A DNA stretch of 64,000 nucleotides, taken from the NCBI GenBank assembly GCA_943737045.1, contig CALSFV010000229.1:346001-410000 (forward strand), given 5' to 3'. Shown one piece after another: positions 32,501 to 44,086 of the stretch. The position numbers and the translations under genes are program-made. Position 1 is the first letter of the stretch. Every line of letters starts with the position of its first letter. The notes under the pieces were generated by a model, which saw only the letters and a program-made list of their open reading frames with translations, did not search any database and was not told the DNA's origin. Source of the stretch: Parapristionchus giblindavisi (taxonomy: Eukaryota; Nematoda; Chromadorea; Rhabditida; Diplogasteridae).

Positions 32501-35500
32501 TGATCCTAAAGAGTGGACATACTCAAGCGAAGATGAGCACTATCGTATAGCGGTAACAACTGGAGATATTTTGGTTGAGGTAAGGACCTTAACCGTACAG
32601 AAATATTATCTATCCGTATCTGTTTACTTGCATAGAGTAAAGTTACGAAAAGCTGCTCCTTGTTTAACACACTCTCTCGCCTCTTTTTCTTTTCACTTAC
32701 TTTTGAACACCATTACTGCATCGTCTTTTTCTTCGCTTGGATATGTACCAACACTGAAATGATAAAATAGTTTTTAATATAATAATATTGTAATAATCAT
32801 ACTATCAGGCGTTCGAGAAGGTCTCTAATACTCGTGCCACGGAGAGAACGATTCGTATGTTATTGGCAGCAGAGTTTAGAGGAATCATTTGCCTCCACCA
32901 CAACAACAAGTTGAAGGAGACTGAAGAACGAGTAAGTTATTCATTGAATTTAAATAAGACAAGAATTTTTTCAATAATCATTGATTCGTCAATATTAATA
33001 ATAAAATGATGAGACCTTTCGTGCAGGAAGTAAAATGTGAATGGTTGATTCAAAATTTTTCAGCCTTGCGTGTGTCCACATCTTCGCGACAACTTCATTT
33101 CTAAGTCAAAGTTCAAACTTCCCGCCATCACTGGAGACTTCGAGCACGACGTCACATCCTACAAAGCATTCGTAAGCGATATTTTTGTATTTAAAAAAAA
33201 ATCCTAATGCGACTATTCTCTCATCCGCGGGATGAATTATTTTGGGGCTTCCTTAAAATTGAATTTTTTATTTATATTAAAATTGTAGCTCGATTCAAAT
33301 CGGGCAAACATCGAGAAGATGCTGGAGAAGAATATCAGAAAGCAATATGAAAGAGAAGGAAAGGACTTTGACACGGCTTTCCCCAATGTTGGGCTGTCTA
33401 TTCATGATATACCAATTAAGGTTCGCTCCTCTTCATTTCAATGATTCAATATATATAAAGGAATATAAAGACTATAATATAAAGGCTCTCTTAAGGAAAG
33501 ATGATCAAGAGCTCAAGATTTTAGTGGTTTCTGCTCATATATATATATTAGAATAGTTTGAAATGATTGCACAATAATTATAAGAAGAATCCTAATATTT
33601 GATTAATATTGTAGAAAGTACGCAAGTACTACAAGGACCTCGAGAACGACATGATCCGTGAAGCTGTAAGATGTAGACAGTTCCCTACTATTGTAATCGA
33701 TTGGACTGGCGACTATGATCTCTCTAAACTTCCTAAGATAAAGGTGATTACTGTAAATTAGAATATTGATTCAAACAAAATCGATATGATGTAATAATAC
33801 ACAAGATGCTCATATAAATCCCATTACACGATAGGAAATAATGCGAGATCATTGAAAGACGATTGTTAATTGCAACGTTTTAAGTTCACCGAGGAAAGAG
33901 TTGAGTCAGAACTTCTCAAGCAGTATCTGAAGAGAACAACGAAGCCAAGCACTCTGAAGTCAACGGCAGCTATGAAGTAGGATAAAATAACTCACGTTTT
34001 AAATTTTTTTACATTTAAATATGGACATTTTTAAACAATTTACTGGTTATAGATGTAAGCGTGACGCTGACGGCAAGTTGAAGAAGTGCTCCGAGGTATT
34101 TATACATTTATATAATTCATTTTATCAAAGTGGGTATAATAATAATAATAATAATATTTATGCGTTTTACAAGAAAACACGGCACAGGAAAATAAATTAA
34201 ATCATATCGAATGATTGATGATGGACATATGACAAAACTATGAAACGTGAACATTGAAGAAAGTGCAATGTGCAGATGGGATAAGGCAAATATTATTCTA
34301 GTCAATTTTACTCAGGGAAACTGAAAGTTATCCGGTTTTTCGGTTGCACTAGGAGCCTTGCCGCTCTGGGAAAGAAGCTATTATGCCTGTAATGAAATCG
34401 TGAGCCTGGGTTGTTGAAATTGAGGCCATTATGGGTGATATAAGGGCGAAAATAGTGAGGTTTCATATTTGAGATCCTATATTTACCTCTGATAAATTTC
34501 ATTGCAGCTTTGATATCTATTTCTTCTCTACGCTTTTCAAGAGTATCTAAATTTAGTTGTTTATTCCTAAGGGAAACTTTCGGCATTGAATCCCACGCTG
34601 CATTAAAACAGCGCTTGAATACTCGTCTAGTGAAATAATTCTGTACTCGTTCTAAGATCTTTTTGTCACCTTTTTGGTATGGATTAAAAACTGTAGATGC
34701 ACTTTCAAGTATGGGCCTTATATATATTGAATAAGTTTTTACTAGAATGGTTGCATTTTTGGTGCGCAGAGCTCTTAGGATTATATGGCATGCAGTTTTC
34801 GCTTTTGCAGCTGTTTGCCTGCTGTGGGTAGAGAAAGTTAGGGTCTTCTGAATGAAGAAGCCAAGATCCTTAACCAAATCCCTCTGCTCTAGGGATGCTG
34901 TTCCGATAATGTATTTTCGCAATGGGTTAGATCTACCTAGGTGCAGCGAATTACATTTATGTGCAGCGAGTGGAAGTTGCCATTCATCTGACCATTTTAC
35001 AATGGTATCGATTGCTGTTTGTAGATGTAACGGGGAATCACCAGCTTCAAAAGAGCGATAAATTTTTATATCATCTGCGTACATTCTAGCTACAACTCCG
35101 TTTTGTTGGGCCAGTGAAGGGATTTCCGAGGTATATATGAGGAAAAGAAGCGGACCCAAAACGGAGCCCTGTGGGACACCGCTTGTAACACTAAGTGACT
35201 GTGATAGCTTTTCACGGACTCTAACCTGGAAGGATCGATTACTTAAATAGGCGGATATCCAATTAACTGTCTTATCTGACAATCCAACAGTACCAAGTTT
35301 CATTAGTAGTTTAGAATGAGATACTCTATCAAAAGCTTTCGCAAAATCAAAATATATTACATCAACCGGTTTTCCTTCACTGATAGAAGAAGTCCAATGC
35401 TCTAGTACCTCTAACATCTGCATCTCGCGCGATCTTTTCTGTCTGAAACCGTATTGTTCATCTGGGAATATTTCTAACGATTCGCAATGAGTTATTATAG

Positions 35501-37556
35501 ATTTACACAATAAACGCTCGAATATTCTACAGAAGAAAGAGGTTATAGAAATCGGTCTATAGTTTAGCGGATCCGAAAATGGTGGTGATTTCTTGACAGG
35601 GGTAACGATAGAGTGACGCCAGGGGGAGGGGACTACCCCTGGCGTCACTCTGGGTATGCACGAAACGGGACAAATAATGGTAGCTAGGGAAAAAAAGATT
35701 TTAAAAATATGTCTGTAATGAATGAATGAACGATATAATAATACAGAGATAATGAATACTTGAAGGCTCACTGCGTTACTGGAACGTTCACGAAACGGGA
35801 TGAACTGACATTCATGTCGGGAATAGGGCAAACTGGAATGGTTAGTTTTCAAAAATATTTTTATTTTTTTAACATTCCGTCTATTATTTCCATTAGATCC
35901 ATTGATCATTCACTAATCAATATTGTGATCATATTACCGTAACAATATATTCAATTAAAGACTCAATTCCCCACACCTCTTACTGAAGCCGAACACCTGA
36001 CGTGCCAGTACATCGTTGAATGCACTCAAGAGTGCAAGGAACACTGTGATCGCTGCAAGTGCAAGGGTCATCAAATTGAGGTTTGATCTTTGATCTTCGC
36101 TTTCCTTTTTTTAAATAAGTTTTCCTATGACACAATACAGAGCTACATGCAGAAATTGCAAAAAAAGTGATAAATAATTCCGATGCACCTTAGATTTTTT
36201 TCTGACATTTTTTCGTCTGAATACCCTGGATCACGACCCAGTACAACGAATTTTCTTTTGCAGAAAGGGTGTCAGTTCATGCTGGCCCTCTTCCGGTATC
36301 ATGACAAGGGTTTCGGTGTGTGCTCTGCGGAGAAGATCCCAGGAGGAAAATATGTCTCGAATTATGCAGGAACTGTAAGTCAATGATTTATGTTACATTA
36401 CGAGCATATTAGAAGTAACATTATTAGTAAACTTAGTAGTTACTTTTGTAGTTACATTAGTAGTTACGTTAGACGTACACTAGCAATGAATGTTCATAAC
36501 TGAATTAGGATCAATAATAGAGAAATTCTGATGGCATTTGCTGCAAATAGTTCTAAATGTTTTGACAGTGGTTTTTTTTCATTCCACAAAGAGTGCTAAA
36601 GTACTTAATTCAATATGCATTATAGGCTGTGATGTACAAAGAAGTGGTAGGAAAGGACGAGTCGATGTGGATGAATATTGGATACAATACGAATATGGTC
36701 ACAACCGGAGATCCTGCTGTGAGTATCAGTTTAAGAATAAAGACTAGTCAGACTTGTAATTCAAAATATGTTGTGCTTTCAAACGAATGTCCTTAAATAT
36801 CCAATACATATTATATATGAAGTATCTTCTCGATGATTGACCTGAACTCTCTGCGTATTATTTAAAACGTTAAGATAAAATACTTCAAGAAAGAGCATTT
36901 AAGTGCTTTAAATATTTTTTTAAAATACGCAGACAGCTCAGATAAATCAAAAAGCGGATACTTGTCTTCTGAGAAAATGGAAATTTTAAGACATTGGCTA
37001 GAAAGTTGCACAACATTTCATGGATTTCTTGAGCACATCTTTGATGAATTACCTTCAAATAAATTAGTTTATCATTTCACTCTTCAGAGTAATCTCTTCC
37101 GCTTCTTCAATCACTCTTGTGCACCCAATATGGTCGTGGTCCAGGGACTTGTTGAAAGAACCAATCTTGAATATACCCGATCGATATTGTTCACTAGAAT
37201 GGCAATCGATGAGGGTCAGGAGATGGTCTGGTCGTATATCACTGGAGAACAGACCATGCAGTTTCCATGCAGGTGAGTACTTTATTTGTTAATTATTGGT
37301 GTGTCTCGAGTTCACTCTCAATTTCGATGTCATTTCGAAAACGACATTATTGACAAATTATGTTGTAATGGGGTTGTCGTTTTCCAACGCCGCTGTACAA
37401 TTTAATGTTGACTGTAGGAAAAGAACAATGATATAAATATTTTTTTAAATATGAATGAATAATTATTTTAAATATATATTTTAAATAAAATATTTAAGGT
37501 GTGGGGCTCGTCAATGCTTCTACAAGGATAGAACGTACAAGAAGATTGATTTTTAG
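29522..37556 (+). CDS. SETDB1/MET-2-like histone lysine methyltransferase
   Basis: Exons: 29522-29581, 29827-29889, 30043-30291, 30386-30436, 30571-30672, 31092-31250, 31348-31566, 31741-31854, 31923-32000, 32089-32157, 32299-32361, 32442-32579, 32809-32931, 33064-33171, 33289-33420, 33615-33743, 33885-33976, 34053-34095, 35961-36080, 36264-36374, 36626-36722, 36933-37272, 37499-37556; about 905 residues. Phases agree throughout. The 36722 donor is the least certain: GTGAGT four bases earlier is stronger but breaks the frame. Residues 1-450 are Ser/Glu-rich and probably disordered. A Cys-rich pre-SET (about 655-706; CTQECKEHCDRCKCKG) precedes a SET domain with GFGVCSAEKI, VSNYAGT, FFNHSCAPN (NHSC at 833-836) and post-SET CRCGARQC. 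The SET core order resembles H3K9 methyltransferases, so nuclear chromatin silencing is expected. Two donors are GC (29582, 30437). A CTTTGCAG acceptor lies 27 bases before the ATG. Confidence 0.82.
34137..35700 (-). mobile_element. 5'-truncated CR1-like LINE, antisense in an intron
   Basis: The reverse-transcriptase frame below and its 3' tail sit in the intron 34096-35960 of the SET gene, on the opposite strand. The 3' end is a short (TTA)n tract (plus-strand TAATAATAA at 34136-34157). The 5' border is near 35640-35700, at an inverted repeat (35607-35648, GAGTGACGCCAGGGG mirrored). No target duplication was resolved. Confidence 0.75.
34308..35909 (-). CDS. Non-LTR reverse transcriptase (polymerase domain), open
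   Basis: The frame is open for 533 codons; the first 80 or so are probably host intron or junction sequence. From about 35640 down it shows the RT blocks in order: LNYRPISI, PDEQYGFRQKRS, FDFAKAFDRV, GVPQGSVLGPLLFLIY, the catalytic YADD in ARMYADDIKIY, and KDLGFFI. A C-terminal region follows with FFPRAARLL. This is the layout of CR1/jockey-group elements. The endonuclease domain is missing, so the copy is truncated and unlikely to move itself. The lack of stops suggests recent insertion. Confidence 0.85.
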   Translation of the reverse strand: MINGSNGNNRRNVKKIKIFLKTNHSSLPYSRHECQFIPFRERSSNAVSLQVFIISVLLYRSFIHYRHIFKIFFSLATIICPVSCIPRVTPGVVPSPWRHSIVTPVKKSPPFSDPLNYRPISITSFFCRIFERLLCKSIITHCESLEIFPDEQYGFRQKRSREMQMLEVLEHWTSSISEGKPVDVIYFDFAKAFDRVSHSKLLMKLGTVGLSDKTVNWISAYLSNRSFQVRVREKLSQSLSVTSGVPQGSVLGPLLFLIYTSEIPSLAQQNGVVARMYADDIKIYRSFEAGDSPLHLQTAIDTIVKWSDEWQLPLAAHKCNSLHLGRSNPLRKYIIGTASLEQRDLVKDLGFFIQKTLTFSTHSRQTAAKAKTACHIILRALRTKNATILVKTYSIYIRPILESASTVFNPYQKGDKKILERVQNYFTRRVFKRCFNAAWDSMPKVSLRNKQLNLDTLEKRREEIDIKAAMKFIRGKYRISNMKPHYFRPYITHNGLNFNNPGSRFHYRHNSFFPRAARLLVQPKNRITFSFPE

Positions 37557-38246
37557 AATGGATAAAATGTTCATCACCCAGCACCTTTTCCCTCCGGTTC
37601 ACTACACGTTAGATATTCTATCCCTGTACCACTGATCCCCGCTGAACCACTTCGCAGTACCGTATCCTTCCCATTGCTTGCTCTTACCGTATCATTCAAA
37701 TTGCATGCTTTTATCGTATAATACCCTCTGTATCTTAATATTCCATGTAACTCATTTTACCTGACGATCTCTAAACTGTAATTACTTCATTATGATCATA
37801 TTTTATTGTTTTATGTTCTATTGAATATTTACTATTCTTCATAATGTATCGATTTGCTTATGAAAAACTATAGGTAACGATAATTTCTCAAGTTTTATCT
37901 GTGCACAATTTATGTATTTTTAATAATCAATCTCTATTTAAACATTATCTCAATCACTTGACACATTTTTATTGTTTTTTATTGTTTTTTTCTCAATTTG
38001 ATTGTTTGTTTAATAAGTTTTATGCTAATTCCTTCCAATCCCAGATTGTTGTTATTCCGTTTTGTTTTAGCTAAGCTGGTGTAAGTAATGTATAACAATT
38101 AATAACTTGTGTAAGTAACTTAAACTGTAGATAAATATTTTTTTATATGTAGTTGTAAATATATTAGATTCAAACCGCAAACACACTTTTTCCCTCTCGT
38201 CAAGGTTAAAAAATAGGGTCACGGCGAAAAATTCCATTGTGAACAA
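37557..38246. other. 3' flank of the methyltransferase gene
   Basis: AT-rich, no gene recognised; probably includes the 3' UTR. No single poly(A) signal stands out. Confidence 0.5.
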
Positions 38247-38400
38247 TACAGGGTGATCAAGAATTACGAAGACGCACTTTCTGAGTCTGCCAGCAGTTTT
38301 GCAGTGCATGGTTCGCGCTCGAGATATTTTATTTTTCAAGTGCAACTATTTATCGTATCAAGAATCGTGGTTTGGTTCCATTTTATTGGTTTTCAGGGTA

Positions 38401-38601
38401 ATGGTGAAACCTCTTCTGATGCGGGGTGCGACTATTACGATGCATGAGCAGGGAATGCATAAAATGGACATCGTTCGGCGGCTCAAGGCGTACAAGAGAT
38501 TAGTTTCTGCAACAATAAAACAGTACAACCAACTTGACACCACTGCTGACCATGATGTAACACGCAGGAATCCATCTTCCTCATCAGGAAGAACACTATA
38601 A
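38401..38601 (+). pseudogene. Tc1/mariner transposase, N-terminal helix-turn-helix remnant
   Basis: 66 codons from an ATG preceded closely by TTTTCAGG. MHEQGMHKMDIVRRLKAYKR and VSATIKQYNQ follow the typical first helix-turn-helix of Tc1-like transposases (hEqGms...IaRrL...vs.tIkrY). The frame then stops, and the catalytic DDE/D part is not visible. It lies at the expected place inside the TIR-bounded element. Confidence 0.7.
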
Positions 38602-39161
38602 TGGACAAATAGCAGGATAAAAAGTAATCCTCAGAGGATCATGAGAAAAATATTCAGGTAGAACGGGATATCTGTTAGATCAATGTGAAACACCGTCAGA
38701 CGCTCTCTCAGGAACACTACCTCTTGAAGATGGGTACGAGAGAGGAATGAATAAAGGAAGTCCCCGACATTCCTAATTCTAAGGGATTGTGAGACAGCAA
38801 CCAAATAGCACGAACATATGTAGCTATCGAGAATATTTCGTGTTATTTCATTAAAAATCACTATTTACATAATATATGCTGAAAAGTCCTCGCGCAAGCC
38901 TCGCTTGATCATTTTGATTTAAGATAATGCGCAGGAGACAAAAGCCAAATATTTTTATGTCGTATAATTCTTCAGAGAATTTAAAAAAACAGCGTATTGC
39001 AGATTCCGTACGTTATATAGCTTGATTTCTCGACATGACGCTACAGGAACGTTGTTATGTGCATTTTCGTGCATTTATTTTGCGTGTCCCTGAATATTTT
39101 TTGGTATAATATTAATATCACATTCGCACATACGGTCATAGCAGTGTTACTTTAGGCGCTA

Positions 39162-39297
39162 GGTCGAATGAGAACCGATGAATAATAACCGACTGGATAA
39201 TAACCATTTGCATATTTTGTCTATACATTAGCGCTTGTCTCTCACATGCAAATGGTTATCATTCAGTCGGTTATTATTCAGCGGTTCCCATCCGACC
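39162..39297. mobile_element. MITE, 136 bp
   Basis: Ends GGTCGAATGAGAACCGATGA and GGTCGGATGGGAACCGCTGA (reversed) extend into AATAATAACCGACTGGATAA; TA flanks on both sides. Nearly the whole element is a hairpin. Confidence 0.8.
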
Positions 39298-40151
39298 TAC
39301 TTTATAGATCCCTGAGGTTCAATTGTTTCTTCAATTCATTGTTAGTGTATATCTTGATGCTCTTTCAACATCGGAGCTTACCATGAACAAACTCACGGCT
39401 TACGGCAGAAAGTTGCGAACTTTATTCGGATCTTTCTTCGCATGTTTCTGCCGAACGTTTCTTCAATGTCTAGAGAGCATGGGATTATTAGAGAACTAGA
39501 GACAAACGTTCGAAAGGAAAGTTCACAACTTTCAACTTTTTCGCGAACTTTTGGCAGGTTGCATGGGCCATAGCACTGACTAGTAAACTTTATCGGGACC
39601 AAGTAACATCTATGGGATCACGAAAGTAGTACAGAACTGTGCAACCAATTATTTAAATATTGCGAGAAAAACGATCAAAGAAGATGTTCTTCAATAATAT
39701 ATTCATTCAGTCAAGGGCCATTCTCTATAAATTCTTCTTCTTCTTTGTGAAGCGACGATGGTTAATCGATTAACAAGAATATCCGATGATTGATTTAATC
39801 AGCAAATCAGGGACCATATTGCCTTATCAATCATGTCGTCGTCATATTCTTTTTCGATAATTCCTCTTGTAGTAAAAGACTCGAGTCGATCCACAGATAC
39901 ACTTGAACTGAAAATGTAATTTTCGATATTATTTTTAGTTTTGAAAAAAGACAAACACTAAAGCTGCGATCAGCTCTTCACGGATGTGAGATGATATTCG
40001 ATCGATCGATGCAGTCATATTGTTGAGAATTTGGACGATCTACAAATTTATTGATATTGAAATATTGATAAAGAAATTAAGATTTCGTCCCAACTAGCAT
40101 GAAATAGCGAGCACTAGCTCGTCTCAGTTGTAATGTACTATTAGTGATACA

Positions 40152-40640
40152 CTTACGAGAGCCTGTCTGAGGAAACTCACACATGAGGTGACATAGCGAA
40201 AAATATTTTTTTCTGTTTGATATGGAATATAATAGTGCACTACCAGGCCACCTCAGCCACACATATGAGAAAGTTTGATTATGCGTCTGAAGGTTACTGT
40301 AAGAGAAAATGTTCGATAGGTCAAAAAAATTATTTTGGCTCCCAAGCATCCGATCGAATCGGTAGTGGTACCAATCGATTCCTCGTTCGAATACAAGCAC
40401 ACTTTTAATACCACTTTTTAATAAGGACTTCGAAGAATCGATTTATTATGAAACTTTTGAACGTTGATTACTATGTGACGGTTCTCTAGAAGTAAAAAAT
40501 TAAATTTGCTTAAATCGTTCTACATTTAATAACTAACCTTATATTAAAATATGAAGGCAAATAAAATAGGGGAAATTTGGATACGATAGCAAACACGTCA
40601 GAAACTCGAAAAAAATCACTTCACGGTCGTATTTTTATAA
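40152..40640 (-). mobile_element. Single arm of the GAGAG foldback family
   Basis: It starts GAGAGCCTGTCTGAGGAAAC and follows the left arm of 19388-21241 to TCACTTCACG near 40625. More diverged than the arms at 19-21 kb are from each other. The second arm is absent. Confidence 0.75.
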
Positions 40641-41365
40641 TTGATGTAATCATATCTACTACTGTAACACGGAAGAAGCAATATACTTATGGCATTCCTC
40701 GGCTACAGTAACTCATATAGCACACTGAAATGGCAAACGAGAATCAGGAGCCGGGAAATAGCACTGATAAAACTCGGCTACAGTAGGCACACTACAATTT
40801 AATTACTCTTGTTTTTTGCTTCTCCAATATACCAGGCCCCCTCAAAAAATTAACGGTATATACAAGTGTATGTGTAATTGTAATAAGAAGAAACTGAGCG
40901 AATAAAAAACGGCCCTTTGTACTTGCATAATATATTAAATTCGAAAAAATTGAATTTATTAATGTTTTTTTGCATTTTTCCAAAGGAATACCGAAGTTTT
41001 ACAAAAAATTTACCAAATCAAAAAAGTCTTAGAATTGAACGGGGAATCGATTGGTACCACTAATGAAGCCGTACTAGCAAGTTTGCAAACATTTTAAATT
41101 TTTATGACGTCATGCGGGCGTAGAAGCATTTTCACAACTTCTCTCCTGCATGGGTGAACTTCTCTCAGACAGTACTACATAAAACTGCAAAAATCTCACT
41201 TACCATTTTTTCATAGTGTGCCAAGCCCCAACACAAGTATGTCGATTGAGTCAGATATCCTCTCTTATGTTATTGTTGAATAAATTTTACCATCTGAACT
41301 TGATTGATGCACTACACATGAAATAAGAGCTAAATAAAAAGTCTTCGTAATTCTTGATCACCCTG

Positions 41366-43989
41366 TATGTTATGACCTTACTGAAAAAATGAATCATTAT
41401 TCTAATCAATTTCTGAAAGATTAACACTTTTCCATTGAAGTGATCATAACCTTTGCTATCGATCTCAAATTGTTTTATTTTTCTCTGTCAGAGAGGGAGT
41501 ATTGTCAATTAACCGCGATATCTCTTCTCCAATCTTCTTCGCCGATACCAATGTAGTTACTTATAATTTCTCATAGCTCATCGTTCTCACATCTCTGAAA
41601 TGAACAAAATTCACTCATCTACCTATCGTTCCTGTGATAATTTGCCCAGTGGGTAAGCTTACATCCATAGCGGTATGACTATTGTATCTAGTCTAATATC
41701 TCGACTATGTACCATGACCTCATCTATAGATCACTGAGAGAGAGAGACTCTCTCTACTCTCACTCCATGAATGAGTCTCCTAAGGGAACGGCTATCACAG
41801 TATTACAGAATTAAATTGAATTCATTTTTTCATTCCACAGGGGTCAGAATGATAGTATAATATAATATTAGCACCATCCATTCGCGTATACCATGCCAAT
41901 AGTCTCTCGCTTTCTTTGATTACGAAAGAGCGTTGCTGCGAGAGAGATGGAGCTTCGAATTAGCTTGGGGTGTCGCTATAAGTTATCATGATAGGATGTA
42001 TCCTCCGTTTACTTAGGGAGAGGAGAAAACAAATATGTTTCACCCTCCAAATAAGTAAAAATAATCTAGTACGTGTTGCTTGTTCCCGTATCGTTTTTAA
42101 TAGCTAAAATAAAAATAAATAAATTCAAAGAAAACCTTCGTATTTATGCGTATAATGTTCACAATAATATTTAATGTCTATTAATTTTCTGGAAATACAG
42201 AAAAATGTAGAACTCGGAAAATGCGATAGGGTGTTAATTTTCTCGTCTTGTAAATAGTATTGTAAAAGCAAATATCTCGGTTCCCCGACTAGTTAGAGAC
42301 TTGAAACTTGGAATTTGTCAACAGCTTGAATCCAATAGTTCAGATTTATACTTCTTCATGCAAATGATAAAATTAAATGAAAACGTTTCTCACAATGACA
42401 TAGATAATATCGCACAATGAAGATGATTGAAAGATTTCTGGAGACAAGACTCTTCTTGGGTTCTGTATTTGATATGCTTCTAATATATTCAAAATTTAAA
42501 TAATTTATTTAACAAAATAAACTTATTTTTGCAAATTTAGGGATACTCCTGATTATTCATGGTTGATCTGTCATGTTTTCTTTCACATTGATTGATATCT
42601 CGTTCTTAACTCCCCTCCCACAGTTTTTGTAGTTCCAAATGACCATTCTTATCACGTGTTTTTATCGTTTTACTTTTCACTTTTTTCACAATATTGTACT
42701 AATGATGAAAATGCTAATGAAATAACATACAAACATACATAATTATTCAGTTTCTTGATCGTTTTTTTGTTTGCAATAGTTTTGTTTATTTTAACATATC
42801 TTCTATTATTTTAATATTTTTTATGGTCTTCACGCAACTACATAAACGTTGAATGTTGATAAACATTTTTTCTATTACTGCCTTCTTCCAAAATATCGTC
42901 AAAACCATCATAATATTAGCAGAAAAGTAGTTGAATTAATGAACACCTTCAATGAACGTTTGTTTATTGCTCGTATTTACCATTTGACACCAATTTCTTA
43001 CCAATTACTTATCTTCTCAACAATGAGTGTAACCCGATATCTTTCTCTGTTTAACTTACTCCCGCTCATCCGTTCCAGTGTGTGGAGTAGATGAGTAAGG
43101 GGGTCATCTATCAATCGCACAACGAGGGACACGATGACTCATCCCTCCAATCCTCGCACTCTATTCTATTGTCAACAGCACAAGTTCGAGATAGAGGCGA
43201 GTGATAAGAGAGAGTACAGAGAATAAAGAGAGACAGACAACGAGAGTTTTTCTTGGCTCGCTGCCAACACAATTCTATTTTGTACAGAGACAACCGATCT
43301 ATAATTACTCCCGCATGACCAGAGCAGACGAGGGCAAACAATTAGGGAACACTGTTCAGTATAGCTATAGAGAACTATTATTTTCCGGAAATTTGATGAT
43401 ATTTCACTTTATATGTAACATACATGGCTGTTTTTATTATTACTAGAGATTTAAACGTTATTCACACTTGCACAGCGGGAGTCACATTAAATTATCTGTC
43501 AAGAAATTGAATGATTTGTCATCGTGTACTACCTCTATGGTTGCCTCTTTTCTCTGGCAGACGAGAGAGTACGAGAGAGTACACACAAAGAGATAGGGAA
43601 AATCTTGAATCGCACTTTTGTCAGATTCGCCTATTCCTTCGCCTGATCAATGCGACACTGGGGACTCTACTTTCACAATATCATTGTGAAAGCCCTCTTT
43701 CCATTCTATCGCGTTCCCTTTTAGAGTGACCATTAGTCGTACTTGTACAATATACGCAATCCTCGTTTCGCCATGCAGTCCCTGTCCCTTCGCACGATAT
43801 ATTTCACAATGGTCGTGTCCTAACTAACTTTGACAGATTTGTCTCGCGAATCGGGAGAGGTCGTATCAGGCCAGTTGCCGATTCAAGTTTCGCAATTTTA
43901 TAGCCTGTAAAATGTTGTTGATGATGGATCATATACTTTCTAATACTCTTTTCTCTCCTCCTTGGTCCAGTGCGACGCCACTGTACCTA
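41366..43989. other. Long stretch without a recognised gene
   Basis: AT-rich sequence with several short frames, none supported by motifs or paired splice sites. Short (GAGA)n runs occur near 41750. Confidence 0.5.
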
Positions 43990-43997
43990 GTTCCTAG

Positions 43998-44086
43998 TAT
44001 ATAAAGCGCTACAGTCACTTCAAATCAGTGATTACTTATCGCTGTTTCTCACGATCAATCATATTGATAAGTGTCTATTTTTTCAG
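43998..44086 (+). promoter_or_regulatory. TATA box and leader of the membrane glycoprotein gene
   Basis: TATATAAA at 43998-44005 lies about 80 bases upstream of the ATG. A strong acceptor, CTATTTTTTCAG, ends exactly at the ATG (44086). No donor is visible at a normal distance between the two, so the acceptor could serve spliced-leader trans-splicing. Confidence 0.55.

Larger units (their letters stand above)
38249..41365. mobile_element. Decayed Tc1-like transposon with nested insertions
   Basis: Termini CAGGGTGATCAAGAATTACG (continuing AAGAC) are inverted at 38249 and 41365, each next to TA (38247-38248, 41366-41367). Only the N-terminal part of a transposase remains (38401-38601). The 3.1 kb length exceeds a normal Tc1 element because of insertions: a 136-bp MITE (39162-39297), a foldback fragment (40152-40640) and a TTAA-family terminus relic (41215-41268, GAGTCAGATATCCTCTCTTA). 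Confidence 0.8.
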
